DNA of 64,000 nucleotides from JACXTP01 sp963789555 (GTDB taxonomy: Archaea > Thermoplasmatota > Thermoplasmata > Methanomassiliicoccales > UBA472), in assembly GCA_963789555.1 (NCBI GenBank), contig CAWBKY010000007.1:186001-250000 (forward strand). The letters run 5' to 3'. The position numbers and the translations under genes were made by a program. Below are positions 39,700-49,337 of this stretch, one piece after another; positions within the stretch are counted from its first letter, which is position 1; each line of letters opens with the position of its first letter. The notes under the pieces were generated by a model. The model ran no database searches, was not told the origin of the DNA, and was given only the letters and a program-made list of their open reading frames with translations.

Positions 39700-40100
39700 A
39701 GTTGATCGCCATGACCTGCTCCTACTGCGGGTACTCGGCCGCGGACCTGGCCGGGGTCCAGGGCAAGCGATACGATCCCGATGTCACCATCATCCGCCTG
39801 CCCTGCACCGGAAGGCTGGACACAAAGCACGTCCTGAGGGCGTTCCGGGAAGGGGCGGACGCCGTGCTGGTGGTTGGCTGCCTGGAGGGCAACTGCAACT
39901 TCCAGTACGGCAACGTGGAGGCGAGGAAGCGGGTGCTACAGGCGAGAGAGCTGCTCGGCCAGCTGGGCATCGAACCGGAGCGCCTGGAAATGGTCAACCT
40001 CTCGTCCAACCAGGCCTGGCGTTTCGTCGAGGCGGTGGAAGGGATGATGAAGCGTCTTGAGGTCATCGGGGAGAGCCCCATCAACAAGGTGAGGAAATGA
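39696..40100 (+). CDS. mvhD: MvhD/FlpD-like electron transfer subunit
   Basis: A 134-aa delta subunit that links electron donors to HdrA. Its conserved cysteines are in TCSYCGYSAADLAG, LPCTGRLD and GCLEGNCNFQYGN, together ligating a [2Fe-2S] cluster. Intact reading frame. It overlaps both neighbours by 4 nt, so it is translationally coupled in the hdrA-hdrA'-mvhD-metV-metF operon. Confidence 0.9.
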   Translation: MKLIAMTCSYCGYSAADLAGVQGKRYDPDVTIIRLPCTGRLDTKHVLRAFREGADAVLVVGCLEGNCNFQYGNVEARKRVLQARELLGQLGIEPERLEMVNLSSNQAWRFVEAVEGMMKRLEVIGESPINKVRK

Positions 40101-40804
40101 TCATCGCACAGCAGAGGCCGTTGCCCGTGGTGGCGAACGCATTGGAGGGCCACAAGGACATATTGCTCGTGGGCTGCCGCTCCTGCGTCGCCATCTGCCT
40201 GGCCGGCGGGGAGAAGGAGGTCGGCGTCCTGGCCGAGGCCCTGAGGATACACTCGGAACTGAAGGGCAAGGGCTGGGACATCGCCGAGGTCACGCTGGAG
40301 AGGGCACTGCGAGAGGGAATGGGTGGACAGCTCGCCCATTCGGTCCAGGACCGCGATTGCATCGTATCGTTGGCCTGCGGCGTGGGCGCCCAGGTCATCC
40401 AGGCCATGTATCCCCGAGGTCAGGGTCATACCCGGACTGGACACATCCAACATGGGCGCCCCGGAGGAGATGGGCGTGTTCATGGAGAAGTGCGGCGGAT
40501 GCGGGGACTGCGTGCTGCACCTCACCGGGGGGATATGCCCGATGGCCCGGTGCGCCAAATCGCTGATGAACGGGCCCTGCGGAGGCTCGCAGAACGGGAA
40601 GTGCGAGATATCCGCCGAGACGCCCTGCGCCTGGGACCAGATCTACCACAGCCTGGAGCGCCTGGGCCGACTGGACCTGATGGAGACGCCGTTGCCGCCC
40701 AAGGACTGGAGGCCGAGCCGCAGCGGCGGGCCTCGCAAGATCGTTCGCAAGGAATACGGTCATGGACGCGAGGAACGCAGGCAGCTGGAGGGGACAGAGC
40801 ATGA
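40097..40804 (+). CDS. metV: MetV, zinc/Fe-S partner of methylene-THF reductase (two frameshifts)
   Basis: The small subunit of bacterial MetFV reductases. The N-terminal part (VGCRSCVAICLAGGEKEV ... VSLACGVGAQVIQAMYP) and C-terminal cysteine-rich part (EKCGGCGDC, GGICPMARCAKSLMNGPCGGSQNGKCE) match the MetV/MTHFR_C family. The frame shifts near 40413 (extra C in CCCC) and again near 40745-40760, after which a TGA at 40802-40804 overlaps the metF ATG. Confidence 0.83.
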   Translation: MIIAQQRPLPVVANALEGHKDILLVGCRSCVAICLAGGEKEVGVLAEALRIHSELKGKGWDIAEVTLERALREGMGGQLAHSVQDRDCIVSLACGVGAQVIQAMYPRGQGHTRTGHIQHGRPGGDGRVHGEVRRMRGLRAAPHRGDMPDGPVRQIADERALRRLAEREVRDIRRDALRLGPDLPQPGAPGPTGPDGDAVAAQGLEAEPQRRASQDRSQGIRSWTRGTQAAGGDRA

Positions 40805-41736
40805 AGTCGGGCAGCGAGCTGGAGCGCGTCCTCGCGCCGGACGCTTCGCCGTCACGGCGGAGATCGGACCTCCCAAATCGTCCAGTCCGGAGACCATTCA
40901 TCAAGCACGCCCGGGACCATGCGAGGGCACGCCGATGCCTTCAACCTGACCGACAACCAGACGGCCATGGTCCGAGCTCTCCAGCATAGCGTCGGGAGTG
41001 ATATGCCTGCAAGAGGGGCTGGAGCCGGTCATCCAGATGACCTGTCGGGACCGGAACCGCCTGGCCATGCAGTCGGACATACTGGGCGCATCAGCGCTCT
41101 GGGCATCCGCAACGTGCTCTGCATCAGCGGCGACCACCAATGCTTCGGCAACCAGAAGCGAGGCCAAGAACGTCTACGACCTGGACTCGATACAGCAGTT
41201 GATGGTGTTCAAGCAAGATGCGGGACGAGGGCAGGCTGTGGGGCGGGGACAAGCTGGAGGTCCCCCCGAAGCTGTTCCTCGGGGCGGCGGCGAACCCCTT
41301 CGCGGACCCGTTCGAGTTCCGGGTGCACCGCCTGGCCAAGAAGGTCAACGCCGGAGCGGACTTCATCCAGACCCAGTCCATCTATGACATGGGCCGGTTC
41401 GAGCGTTGGATGGAGCAGGTGCGCGAGCGAACGGGCTGCACGAAACGGACGCACATCATTCGCCGGCGTGATGCCGCTCAAGTCGCCACAAGGTCGCGCT
41501 GTACATGAAGAACAAGGTCGTCCGGGATGATCGTCCCGGACGAGGTCGTGGACAGCATGACGCTCCGCCAGCGACCCCAAGGCGGAAGGCCTCCGCTATG
41601 CATGGAGCAGATCGAGCATCTCAAGAGCATCGAGGGCGTCCATGGAGTGCACATCATGGCCGTGGCCTGGGAGGAGGAGGTGCCGCAGATCGTGCGGGAT
41701 GCCGGGCTCCTGCCCCGACCAGGAGCGGACCTGTGA
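40801..41736 (+). CDS. metF: Methylene-tetrahydrofolate reductase MetF (many frameshifts)
   Basis: Reduces methylene-THF to methyl-THF. Recoverable blocks in order: MKSGSELERVLA, AGRFAVTAEIGPPKSSSPETI, HADAFNLTDNQTAMVR, GLEPVIQMTCRDRNRLAMQS, GIRNVLCISGDH, AKNVYDLDSIQQLMVFK, LFLGAAANPFADP, GADFIQTQSIYD, AGVMPLKS, PDEVVDSM and EQIEHLKSIEGVHGVHIMA. These spread over three frames with about nine one-base shifts, the highest density in the window. All expected MTHFR residues are nevertheless kept, so indel errors in a low-quality stretch are likelier than decay; true decay cannot be excluded. Confidence 0.78.
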
Positions 41737-42758
41737 GAAGGACGGGGCTGGTCGGCATGGCCATCATCATCTTGGTGTCCATGCTCGTCGCGGCCTCGTT
41801 CTACGGCATCACGGCGAGGGAGGGGAACATCACCTCCAACGACGATTTCTTCACGACCTCCATCAACGGGGAGCCGATCATAGATGTGGAGAATTGGACC
41901 CTGACCGTGAACGGAACGGTAGGGGACGAACTGGTCCTCGACTATCAGGACGTTCTCGACCTGGAAAAGGTCACGGCGCTGGCCACCCAGAGGTGTGTGA
42001 CCGGGCCCTCCGACACCGCCTCGTGGACCGGGGTCAAGGTCTCCGAGCTGTTGCAGATGGCGGGACCGGACCCGGAGGCAAGGGAGGTGGTGTTCGTCTG
42101 CGCGGACGGCTATACCACCAGCCTCACCTTGGACGAGATAGAGGAGTCCGGGGCCTGGCTGGCCTATGAGATGAACGGAGAGGTCCTGCCGGTCCAGCAC
42201 GGGTTCCCCCTCCGGCTCGTCGTCCCTGACTTCTGGGGCTACAAGTGGGCAAAATGGGTGGTGGCCATGGTGGTCATCGATTACGATTACCAAGGATATT
42301 GGGAGGAGAGGGGATGGTCGGATGATGCCAGCATCAACACCTACTCCGACTGGACCGTGCACGCGGCGTTACTGACATCGGCAGCGATCATCGGCGGGTA
42401 CGTGGCCATCGGAGGGCTGGGGGCCTCCCGCACCAGTCGGTGGGCCGAAAAGGTGCCCAGGTTCTTCCGGGGACCATACCACGCACCCCTGGGCATGCTC
42501 TACTACCTCCTGGTCCTCATCGTGTTCGCCTGGTGGGCTTTCCAGACCTATGACCTGCGTGGGGCGGTGCTCTATTCGTTCCATGGTCGCATGGCCGCCC
42601 TTACCATCATAGTGGCCACCGCCGGCGCCGTTTCCGGCCTGTACCTACGAAAATGGCCGGACCGCCGTCGATGGTGGCACTCCATGCTCAACAACGCCGG
42701 CTACCTGATGATACTGATCACCATCGTCTTGGGATTGCAATTGGCGTTCCTGCAATGA
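41733..42758 (+). CDS. Membrane molybdopterin oxidoreductase (MsrP/sulfite-oxidase-like) fused to a cytochrome b-like domain
   Basis: An N-terminal anchor helix (GLVGMAIIILVSMLVAASF, residues about 6-26) is followed by an extracytoplasmic Mo-cofactor domain with TQRCVTGPSDTASWTGVKVSELL, whose Cys is the expected Mo ligand, and LPVQHGFPLRLVVPDFWGYKW. Four C-terminal helices each begin near a histidine (DWTVHAALL, YHAPLGMLYY, FHGRMAALT, WWHSMLNNAGY), which could ligate two b hemes. Start GTG 41733 overlaps the metF stop, so it is coupled to metF. 341 aa. Substrate and electron partner are unknown. Confidence 0.78.
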   Translation: MRRTGLVGMAIIILVSMLVAASFYGITAREGNITSNDDFFTTSINGEPIIDVENWTLTVNGTVGDELVLDYQDVLDLEKVTALATQRCVTGPSDTASWTGVKVSELLQMAGPDPEAREVVFVCADGYTTSLTLDEIEESGAWLAYEMNGEVLPVQHGFPLRLVVPDFWGYKWAKWVVAMVVIDYDYQGYWEERGWSDDASINTYSDWTVHAALLTSAAIIGGYVAIGGLGASRTSRWAEKVPRFFRGPYHAPLGMLYYLLVLIVFAWWAFQTYDLRGAVLYSFHGRMAALTIIVATAGAVSGLYLRKWPDRRRWWHSMLNNAGYLMILITIVLGLQLAFLQ

Positions 42759-42882
42759 CCTCCATACGAATGTCAACCATGGCCTATCTTCCAGATTGAA
42801 TTAAATATTGGAAGTAACATTGAAACCACATCCCGCGGCTTCGAAAGGGCCAGGGAAATAAGCAAACGTAGGTAGTTTAGTA

Positions 42883-43068
42883 ATGTACGGAAACAACAGT
42901 GGGGGCAGCTACGGGCGCCCCAGGAACGACGGGCCAAAAGAGATGCATGACACCACCTGTTCTGACTGCGGATGTCAGACCCAGGTTCCCTTCAAACCGA
43001 CTGAGGGAAGGCCGGTCTACTGCAGGGATTGCTACGCGAAGCACAAGCCGAAGCGCGACAGATACTGA
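42883..43068 (+). CDS. CxxC-x17-CxxC zinc-ribbon small protein
   Basis: 61 aa. A Gly/Ser/Arg-rich N-terminus leads to TCSDCGCQTQVPFKPTEGRP and YCRDCYAKHKPKRDRY, the spacing of the CxxC-x17-CxxC small-protein family common in archaea and candidate phyla. Predicted to bind zinc and perhaps nucleic acid (basic tail). Function unknown. Followed by a strong hairpin terminator. Confidence 0.75.
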   Translation: MYGNNSGGSYGRPRNDGPKEMHDTTCSDCGCQTQVPFKPTEGRPVYCRDCYAKHKPKRDRY

Positions 43069-43091
43069 TCCTGCAAGGACGCGCAACGCAT

Positions 43092-43119
43092 CGGGCCCAA
43101 CGGCCCGTTTCAATTTTTT
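43092..43119 (+). terminator. Perfect hairpin plus T-run after the zinc-ribbon gene
   Basis: CGGGCC (43092-43097) and GGCCCG (43102-43107) pair perfectly around a CAAC loop, then TTTCAATTTTTT (43108-43119). It lies 24 nt after the stop codon and before the convergent ubiA gene. Confidence 0.8.
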
Positions 43120-43134
43120 ACACTCATTCTGAGA

Positions 43135-44036
43135 TCATAAACTGGCGAGCGACAGCCCTGCGATGGTGGCCAGGAAGAACGTCCCCATCAACAGCGACCC
43201 GGTCCACTCATCGCCCCTCCTTTTGAACCTGAGATAGGTCCAGAGGGCAAGTGGGAGGGTCAGCATCATCATCACCATGGCCTCGGTCGGTATGACGTTC
43301 GGCCAGAGCCAGAAGCGTGGCCAGATAGAGCGATCCGATGAGCAACAGGTACAATTGCGGATGCCCTTTCGCCCAGCCTCACCACCAGGGTGATCTTTCC
43401 CACCGTTCGGTCCGCCTCCCGGTCGGACCAATGCACCGGGATGAGGTTGATCAGGACCACCAGGAACATGGGCAAACAGAACAACAGGGAGTCAAGGTCG
43501 ATGTTGCCCGCCTGGGGCAGGTATCCGGCCAGGACCATCGAGAAGCCCCCCAGGAAAGCGTTGTCCAGTTCGCCCCATCCCCTGCGCTCCAGGCGCAAAG
43601 GGGGCATGGAATAGGACCAGCCGAGGAACAACGACAGCGCGAGCAACGCCAGGTAATCCAAGGTGAACATGCCCCAGAGCCAACCAGCGCCGGCCAGCAA
43701 GAGGGTGAGCACCAGCATGGCCAACGCCATGTGCAGCGCGAACCTGGGCGGCAGGCGCCCTTCGGGCAGCACCCCCGACCCTCCGGAGAACCAGGTGCGT
43801 CGGGTTATGGAATCGGTGTCCAGGTCGGCGTACTCGTCGGCGTAATGCCCCATCATGGTGGCGGTCATGAGGACCAGCAGGCCGTAGCCGGCGGCGATGG
43901 CATCGATGGAGCCGATGCGGAACCAGGCATAGGCCAGGCCGACCAGGTAGGCCAGCACGCCGGCGAGGAGCACGAAGGGGCGGGCCATGCGCACCGCGCC
44001 CCGGGCATATTCCATCGTTCCGACCCTCTGTTCCAT
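43135..44036 (-). CDS. UbiA-family prenyltransferase (two frameshifts)
   Basis: An integral membrane enzyme attaching a polyprenyl chain to an aromatic or glycerol acceptor. Eight to nine hydrophobic helices; the first Asp motif is GHYADEYADLDTD and the second lies in HWSDREADRTVGK. The frame breaks near 43370 (after RLGER) and 43305, then resumes VIPTEAMVMMMLTLPLALW to 43135. SGGSGVLPEGRLPP resembles MenA-type loops, so a quinone ring acceptor is possible; DGGGP synthase is the alternative. ATG 44036 or 44015 may be the start. Confidence 0.8.
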
Positions 44037-44119
44037 CCGAATGCTCCATTCCCTTGCAGGGGATTTATCGCTTTCATGCCGCGAAAAGATGATATCCTCG
44101 CCCGCTCTAGATATGGGAC

Positions 44120-44528
44120 ATGGGTCCGGTGTCCACGAAGAGCATAGCGGAGAAATTCCACCTCAAGCCCGGACAGCTCCTTGTCGTGATCGATGCTCCG
44201 GATGGTTACGTCTCCCTCCTAGGGGTGCTGCCGCACGGTTGCCGACTGGAGTCCGTGATGCGATCCGACGCCTCGGTCGTGCAGATATTCGTGAGGGACA
44301 TGGCCATGCTCCGATCAAGGTTGGACGGAGATCAGGTACGGAAGCTCGGGGCCGCCGTACTTTGGGTCACTTATCCGAAAGGGGGTTCCGGGATCAGGAC
44401 CGACCTGAATCGGGACATCATCTGGGCCTATGTCCGCACGATAGGGTTCGATGCGGTATCCAACATATCGATCGACGAGGTATGGTCCGCGCTTCGTCTG
44501 AAGGTCGATCGAGCCCATCAAGGATTAG
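44120..44528 (+). CDS. DUF3052-like protein (frameshift near end)
   Basis: About 135 aa. PGQLLVVIDAPDGYVSLLG, VQIFVRDMAML and VLWVTYPKGGSGIRTDLNRD are the DUF3052 pattern (small proteins of unknown function). Without correction the frame runs on for 500 codons antisense to acsE, so a shift near 44503 is likely, giving SALRLK-SIEPIKD and a TAG at 44526-44528 that overlaps the acsE stop region. Confidence 0.65.
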
Positions 44529-45301
44529 GCCCGAAGGAAATCATCACAGTACAACTTCTCGTTGCGAAGCACCTGGCCGGTCTTCACCGTCTCCATGAGC
44601 AATTGGTCCTCCGGGTCGAGGATGGCAGCGCTCAGACCCGCCCCCAACAACATGGCCAGGTAGGTACGGTTCACCAACGGCCTGTCCTTGCAGCCGTTGG
44701 AAACGTTGCTCAGGCCGACCACGGTGCGGATGGGCGGCTCGTTCAGCGCCTGGAACATCCCGATGGCCTTCACGACCTTCATGCCCTGGTCCTGGGCGGC
44801 CTTGATCGGCAGGACGAGCGGGTCCAGGAGCAACCGGTCCGGCATAATCTCGTGCTCCATGGCCACGGTGACCATGGTCATGGCCAGCTCGGTGCGCGTC
44901 TCCGCGTCGTTCGGTATGCCCTTCTCGTCCATGGTGAGGCAGATGATCTCCGCGCCATGCTCGCGACAGAGCGGGAACAGCGCTTCCATGCGTTTCCGCT
45001 CCGCGGTGGTGGAGTTCATGATGACCGGGTTCTTGGCCGCTCTCAGGCCAGCGGTCATGGTCTTCAGGCCGGGGGTGTCGATGCACAGCGTGGCCTCGGT
45101 GACATCCTGGATGGTGCGCACCAACCAGTCCATCGCCGCCGGGCCGTCCTCCCGTCCCGGGCCGGTGTTGACGTCCAGGACGGTCGCCCCGCATTCCAGC
45201 TGGTGCAGGGCGTGCTCCTGTATCCACTTGCCGTCGCGCTTGTCTATCGCCTTGCCGACCGCGCCGAAGAGCCCGTTCACCCGCTCGCTGATGACCAACA
45301 T
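44525..45301 (-). CDS. acsE: Methyl-THF:corrinoid Fe-S protein methyltransferase AcsE
   Basis: A TIM-barrel pterin-binding enzyme that moves the methyl group from methyl-THF to the cobalt of AcsCD. Features: ISERVNGLFGAVGKAI, GATVLDVNTGPG, LCIDTPGLKTMTAGL, PVIMNSTTAER and VVGLSNVSNGCKDR. 258 aa, the size of bacterial AcsE (about 262). MtrH is the archaeal analogue but differs in context; the THF enzymes nearby support AcsE. Confidence 0.92.
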   Translation of the reverse strand: MLVISERVNGLFGAVGKAIDKRDGKWIQEHALHQLECGATVLDVNTGPGREDGPAAMDWLVRTIQDVTEATLCIDTPGLKTMTAGLRAAKNPVIMNSTTAERKRMEALFPLCREHGAEIICLTMDEKGIPNDAETRTELAMTMVTVAMEHEIMPDRLLLDPLVLPIKAAQDQGMKVVKAIGMFQALNEPPIRTVVGLSNVSNGCKDRPLVNRTYLAMLLGAGLSAAILDPEDQLLMETVKTGQVLRNEKLYCDDFLRA

Positions 45302-45348
45302 GAGAGCACCGTCCCCGACGTATGTCCATACCTGTTAAAAGGGTTCTT

Positions 45349-46040
45349 ATGCGACGAAAGACCTTGCCCGGCGCAGGAGGGGGCTTCCACGGATTTCACC
45401 TGGGAGGAGCTGGAAGGGCTGATCGGTCACCATTTCCAGGAACGCGGGCTGCTGGAGCAGGCACTGAGACACCGCTCCGCCGGGACCCCGAACTATGAGC
45501 GCCTGGAGTTCCTGGGCGACGCTGTTCTGGCGTACGTCATCTCCGACGAGCTGTTCCATGGCTTCCCCCAGGAGAGGGAGCATGGGCTCACCCGGAAGCG
45601 GAGCGTGCTCACCGACCGCACCTACCTGATGGAGGTGGCCAAGGAGCTGCACCTGGAGACCTACCTGGAGGTAGGGATGGGCGTGACCAAGGTCACGGAC
45701 GGCATGATGGCCGATGCCGTGGAGGCGCTGGTCGGCGCCATATATTTGGATGGCGGTATGGAGGCGGTGCGCGGTTTCATCTATGGCCGGGTGGCCCCGC
45801 CGACCGCCATGGAGCAGGCCTTCCAGCGCATAGACCACATCAGCAAGGTGAAGGAGTGGTGCGACCAGCGCCACCTGCCCAGTCCCGAACTACACCACTC
45901 TGGAGATGAAGGTCGGCAACGAGCAGTACTTCCAGGCCTGGCTGCGTTTGCCGGAGCGCAGCACCAGCGGACAAGGGCGGACGAAGCGCGAGGCCAAGGC
46001 CCAAGCGGCGGAACGCATGCTGGAGCACCTCAAGGATTGA
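45349..46040 (+). CDS. rnc: Ribonuclease III (two frameshifts)
   Basis: Double-strand-specific endoribonuclease, uncommon in archaea. The catalytic signature NYERLEFLGDAVLAYVISDEL is intact and the second acidic site is in MMADAVEALVGAIYLDGG. A C-terminal dsRNA-binding domain (NYTTLEMKVGNEQYFQAWL ... REAKAQAAERMLEHLKD) follows after a frame change near 45889. An ATG at 45349 is in a different frame from the core, requiring another shift in the GGGGG run near 45382; there is no in-frame ATG/GTG otherwise. Divergent from acsE. Confidence 0.85.
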
Positions 46041-46128
46041 ACTTCCGGGATTAGTTTTATCTGCCTTGGCGGCATTTACCGCTGGCATAGCCTCGCGGTT
46101 TTGCCATCACGTTCCAGGAGGCTAGGGT

Positions 46129-47683
46129 TTGCACCGTATCGAGCGCGCTGTGGTCAGCGTTTCTGACAAGTCCGGGGTCGTCGACCTCGCCAAGGGATTG
46201 AGGCAGCTGGGTGTGGAGATCGTGTCCACCGGGGGCACTGCCTCGTTGCTCCACAAGGAGGGCATCGACACCGTCGGGGTCTCCGAGCTGACCGGGTTCC
46301 CGGAGATGCTGGACGGGCGGGTGAAGACGCTGCATCCGGCCCTGTTCGCCGGAATATTGGCCCGACGGGACCGCGCCGACCATATGGCCCAGCTCGAGAA
46401 CATGGGTTTGAAGCGGGTGGACCTGGTGGTGGTGAACCTCTACCCATTCAGGGAAACCGTGCTCAAGGACCCCTCCGACCTGGAGGAGATAATCGAGAAC
46501 ATCGATATCGGCGGTCCATCCCTCATCCGGGCGGCGGCCAAGAACTACCAAGGGGTGGCGGTCGTCACCGACCCGAGCAGCTACTCCGCTGTCCTGGAGG
46601 AGATGGAGAGGAACGATAACCAGCTCTCCATCGAGACCAGAAAGCGATTGATGCTCGAGGCATTCCGCACCACTGCCAACTATGACTGCATGATCGCCCA
46701 GCACCTCTCCAAGACCTTCCCCGGGGATCGATTCCCCATCCAAGCTCAACATCGGCATGGAGAAGGCCTTCGACCTCCGCTACGGGGAGAACCCGGAACA
46801 GACCGCGGCCTTCTACACCGACCCGTTCAGCGAGGGCGTGTCTGTCACGCGGTCGGAGAAGTTGCATGGAAAGGAGCTATCCTACAACAACATCCTGGAC
46901 CTGGAGTCGGCGCTCGAGCTCACCAGGGAGTTCGACCGCCCCACCGCCGTCGTCATCAAGCACACCAACCCCTGCGGCATCGCCTCCTCGGACGAGCTGG
47001 CGGACGCCTTCGTGACCGCCTACAACGTGGATGCGAAGGCCGCCTTCGGATGCGTCATCGGCCTGAACCGGCCGGTGGACTTGGCCACGGCGGAGCAGAT
47101 CGGCTCCCACTTCGTCGATTGCGTGATCGCCCCGGACTATGAGCCAGAGGCGCTGGAGCACCTGCGCAAGAAGAAGAACATCCGGCTGCTGCGCACCAAC
47201 GCTCCCATAACCATCGATGCAGCACCGGAGCACAAGATGAAGAAGGTCAAGGGCGGCATCCTGGTGCAGACCAATCGCTACGTCGATGTCACCCCGCAGA
47301 TGCTCAAGGTGGTGACGAAGCGGTCCCCCACGGAGGAGGAGGTCGCCTCCATGCTCTTCGCCTGGAAGGTGTGCAAGCACGTCTGGTCCAACGCCATCAT
47401 CCTGGCCAAGGGGGAGCGCGTGGTCGGTATCGGCGCAGGGCAGATGTCGCGCGTCGATTCATCGATGATCGCCGCCTACAAGGCCAAGGACGAGGCCAAG
47501 GGCGCGGTCATGGCCTCCGACGCCTTCTTCCCCTTCCGCGACGGGGTGGACGAGGCGGCGAAGGCAGGCGTCACAGCGGTCATCCAGCCCGGGGGTTCGA
47601 TGCGGGACGCCGAGGTCATCCAGGCGGCGGACGAGCACGGCATGGCCATGGTGTTCACCGGGGTGCGCATCTTCCGGCACTGA
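46129..47683 (+). CDS. purH: Bifunctional AICAR transformylase/IMP cyclohydrolase (frameshifted)
   Basis: The last two steps of purine synthesis, using 10-formyl-THF. The cyclohydrolase half has ERAVVSVSDKSGVVDLAKGL and STGGTASLLHKEGI; the transformylase half has LRYGENPEQTAAFY, IKHTNPCGIASS and DAFFPFRDGVDEAAKAG with VIQPGGSMRD. One shift near 46737 between DRFPI and KLNIGMEKAFDL. TTG 46129 start. Most archaea use PurP/PurO instead, so this supports a folate-based C1 pool. Confidence 0.93.
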
Positions 47684-47853
47684 GAGCATTTCCGTGAACT
47701 GACTATACATTTCCACGGATAGATTACTGTATTTCTAGCGGAAATCGAGGGGTCGAATACTTTCGAGTACTGATTATTTCGTTTTTCTATGCACCAGTAT
47801 TTTCTACCTGCCCCTTGGCTCACTGTTCAATCAGAGACGAAGGAAAGGATAGG

Positions 47854-49337
47854 ATGATACGCTTACTGTACATCGACGATAACACGGGCATGCTCGAGAT
47901 CGTGAAGTTCTGCATCGAGGCGGACCCAAACTTCCAGATGGACACGGTCCTCAGCTCCCGAGAGGGGTTGGAAATGTTGTCCTCCAGGCGATACGACGGG
48001 GTCTTGGTGGACCTGCACATGTCCGGCCTGGACGGCTTAGGCGGTGCTGGAGGAGGTGCGCGCCAGATACGGGGACCTGCCGGTGGCTCTGCTTGGCACG
48101 GCCCCGGAGAGCGCTCTGGTGATCAAGGCACTGAACGCCGGGGCCGACATCTTCCTCAACAAAGGGGTGGGCCTGGTGACGGAGCTGGACGAGGCGGTGC
48201 AGCGCATGGCCGGGCTTGTGGAGCAACGCCGATCTGCGCCGCCGCCATGAGGAGAGGCGTCGGGACCTGGAGAGGTGGGTCGACAACATCGCGGAGATGG
48301 TGCTATGCACCGACCTTCAGTTCAGGATAACGAGCGTCAACCAGGTGACGTGCCGCCACCTAGGACTTGAGACAGTGAGGAGCTGGTGGGGAAGCCGCTC
48401 GCTCACCTGGTCAACGCCCAGGACCGGACCCGGACCATCGCTGGAGATGGAGAACTTCCTGGAAGGGTTCAGCACAGGGCCGGTGCGGTTCAGGGTGGAA
48501 ATGGCGGACGAAGGAGTGCGCTTGGATGGAGGCCGGGGTGTCCCATCTGGTGGACGACTCCGGACCGGCCGGGGTGGTGCTCTCACTGCGCAAGGTGGGG
48601 GAGCAGGTCCGTATGGAGGAGTTCGGGCGAGGACAGCTGGAGGCGGATGGAGATGGTGCTGCAACATGACCAGGCACGAGGTGCAGCACAGGGTCATGGT
48701 GGCGGAGAGCTACCTCGAGCTGCTGCGCGACAACGTGGCGGAGAAGCACCGGCGCCGATACCTGGAGAAGGCGCTCAAGAACGTGCGCGAGGTCTCCAGG
48801 CAGATGAGCCTGCTGCAGGAGTACCAGGAGGTCGGCGTGGGCGAGCCGCGCTGGACTGAGCTCGGGGCGTTGATGGAGAGGGCGCGAGCACAGGCTGGAA
48901 AGGAGCCAGGTGGAGATGACAGCACGACCTCCAGGCTGGAGGTGCTGGCCGACCCCTGCTCGAATCCGCATTGATGATGTTCTTGGAGCAGGAGATGGGA
49001 CAGACCGGCATCACTCGCCTGGACGTCATGTTCCAGATCGGGTCCCGGAACCTATCGCTACTGATCGACGACGATGCGCCTGGGGTCAAGGAAGAGCGGA
49101 AAGCTAACCTTTTCGAGCTAGACACACGTTCGGGACAGAGCCAGGTGCTTCACTTGCTACGAGAGGTTCTGAGACACCTCGAACATGTCGATAAGCGAGC
49201 GGGGCCTGCCTAGCCTGGGAAGGCGCTTCGAGATAATCATCCCGAAGGAAGGTTCCGCTTCCAGGAACCGGCGGTCAGCGTCAGCGCCAATTACAGCAAC
49301 AACGCGGCGAGACCGGCTCCTGAAACACCATCATTGA
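47854..49337 (+). CDS. Receiver-PAS-histidine kinase hybrid (seven or more frameshifts)
   Basis: A hybrid signalling protein. The receiver domain starts MIRLLYIDDNTGMLEIV with phospho-acceptor in GVLVDLHMSGLDG and ends NAGADIFLNKGV. A PAS-like domain follows (WVDNIAEMVLCTDLQFRITSVN, GKPLAHLVNAQDR). Then a dimerisation helix with HDMTRHEVQHRVMVAESYLELL and a degenerate ATPase domain (GITRLDVMFQIGSRNLSLLIDDDAPGV, ISERGLPSLGRRFEIIIPKE). All three frames are used in turn. Errors are likely, but a decaying gene is possible. The domain order receiver first, kinase last is common in archaea. Confidence 0.65.

Noticed and set aside
40801..41736. MetF as a true pseudogene
   Set aside because: All conserved MTHFR blocks remain across the frame changes and the flanking genes keep 4-nt overlaps; sequencing indels are more likely, though decay is not fully excluded.
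44525..45301. AcsE as an MtrH subunit of a methanogenic methyltransferase
   Set aside because: No other mtr genes are nearby, the length matches AcsE, and the surrounding enzymes are THF-dependent.
44120..46054. A single 644-codon open frame apparently fusing a DUF3052 domain to RNase III
   Set aside because: Its middle 270 codons are antisense to acsE and have no protein-like pattern; a frameshift near 44503 and another near 45382 better explain two separate genes.
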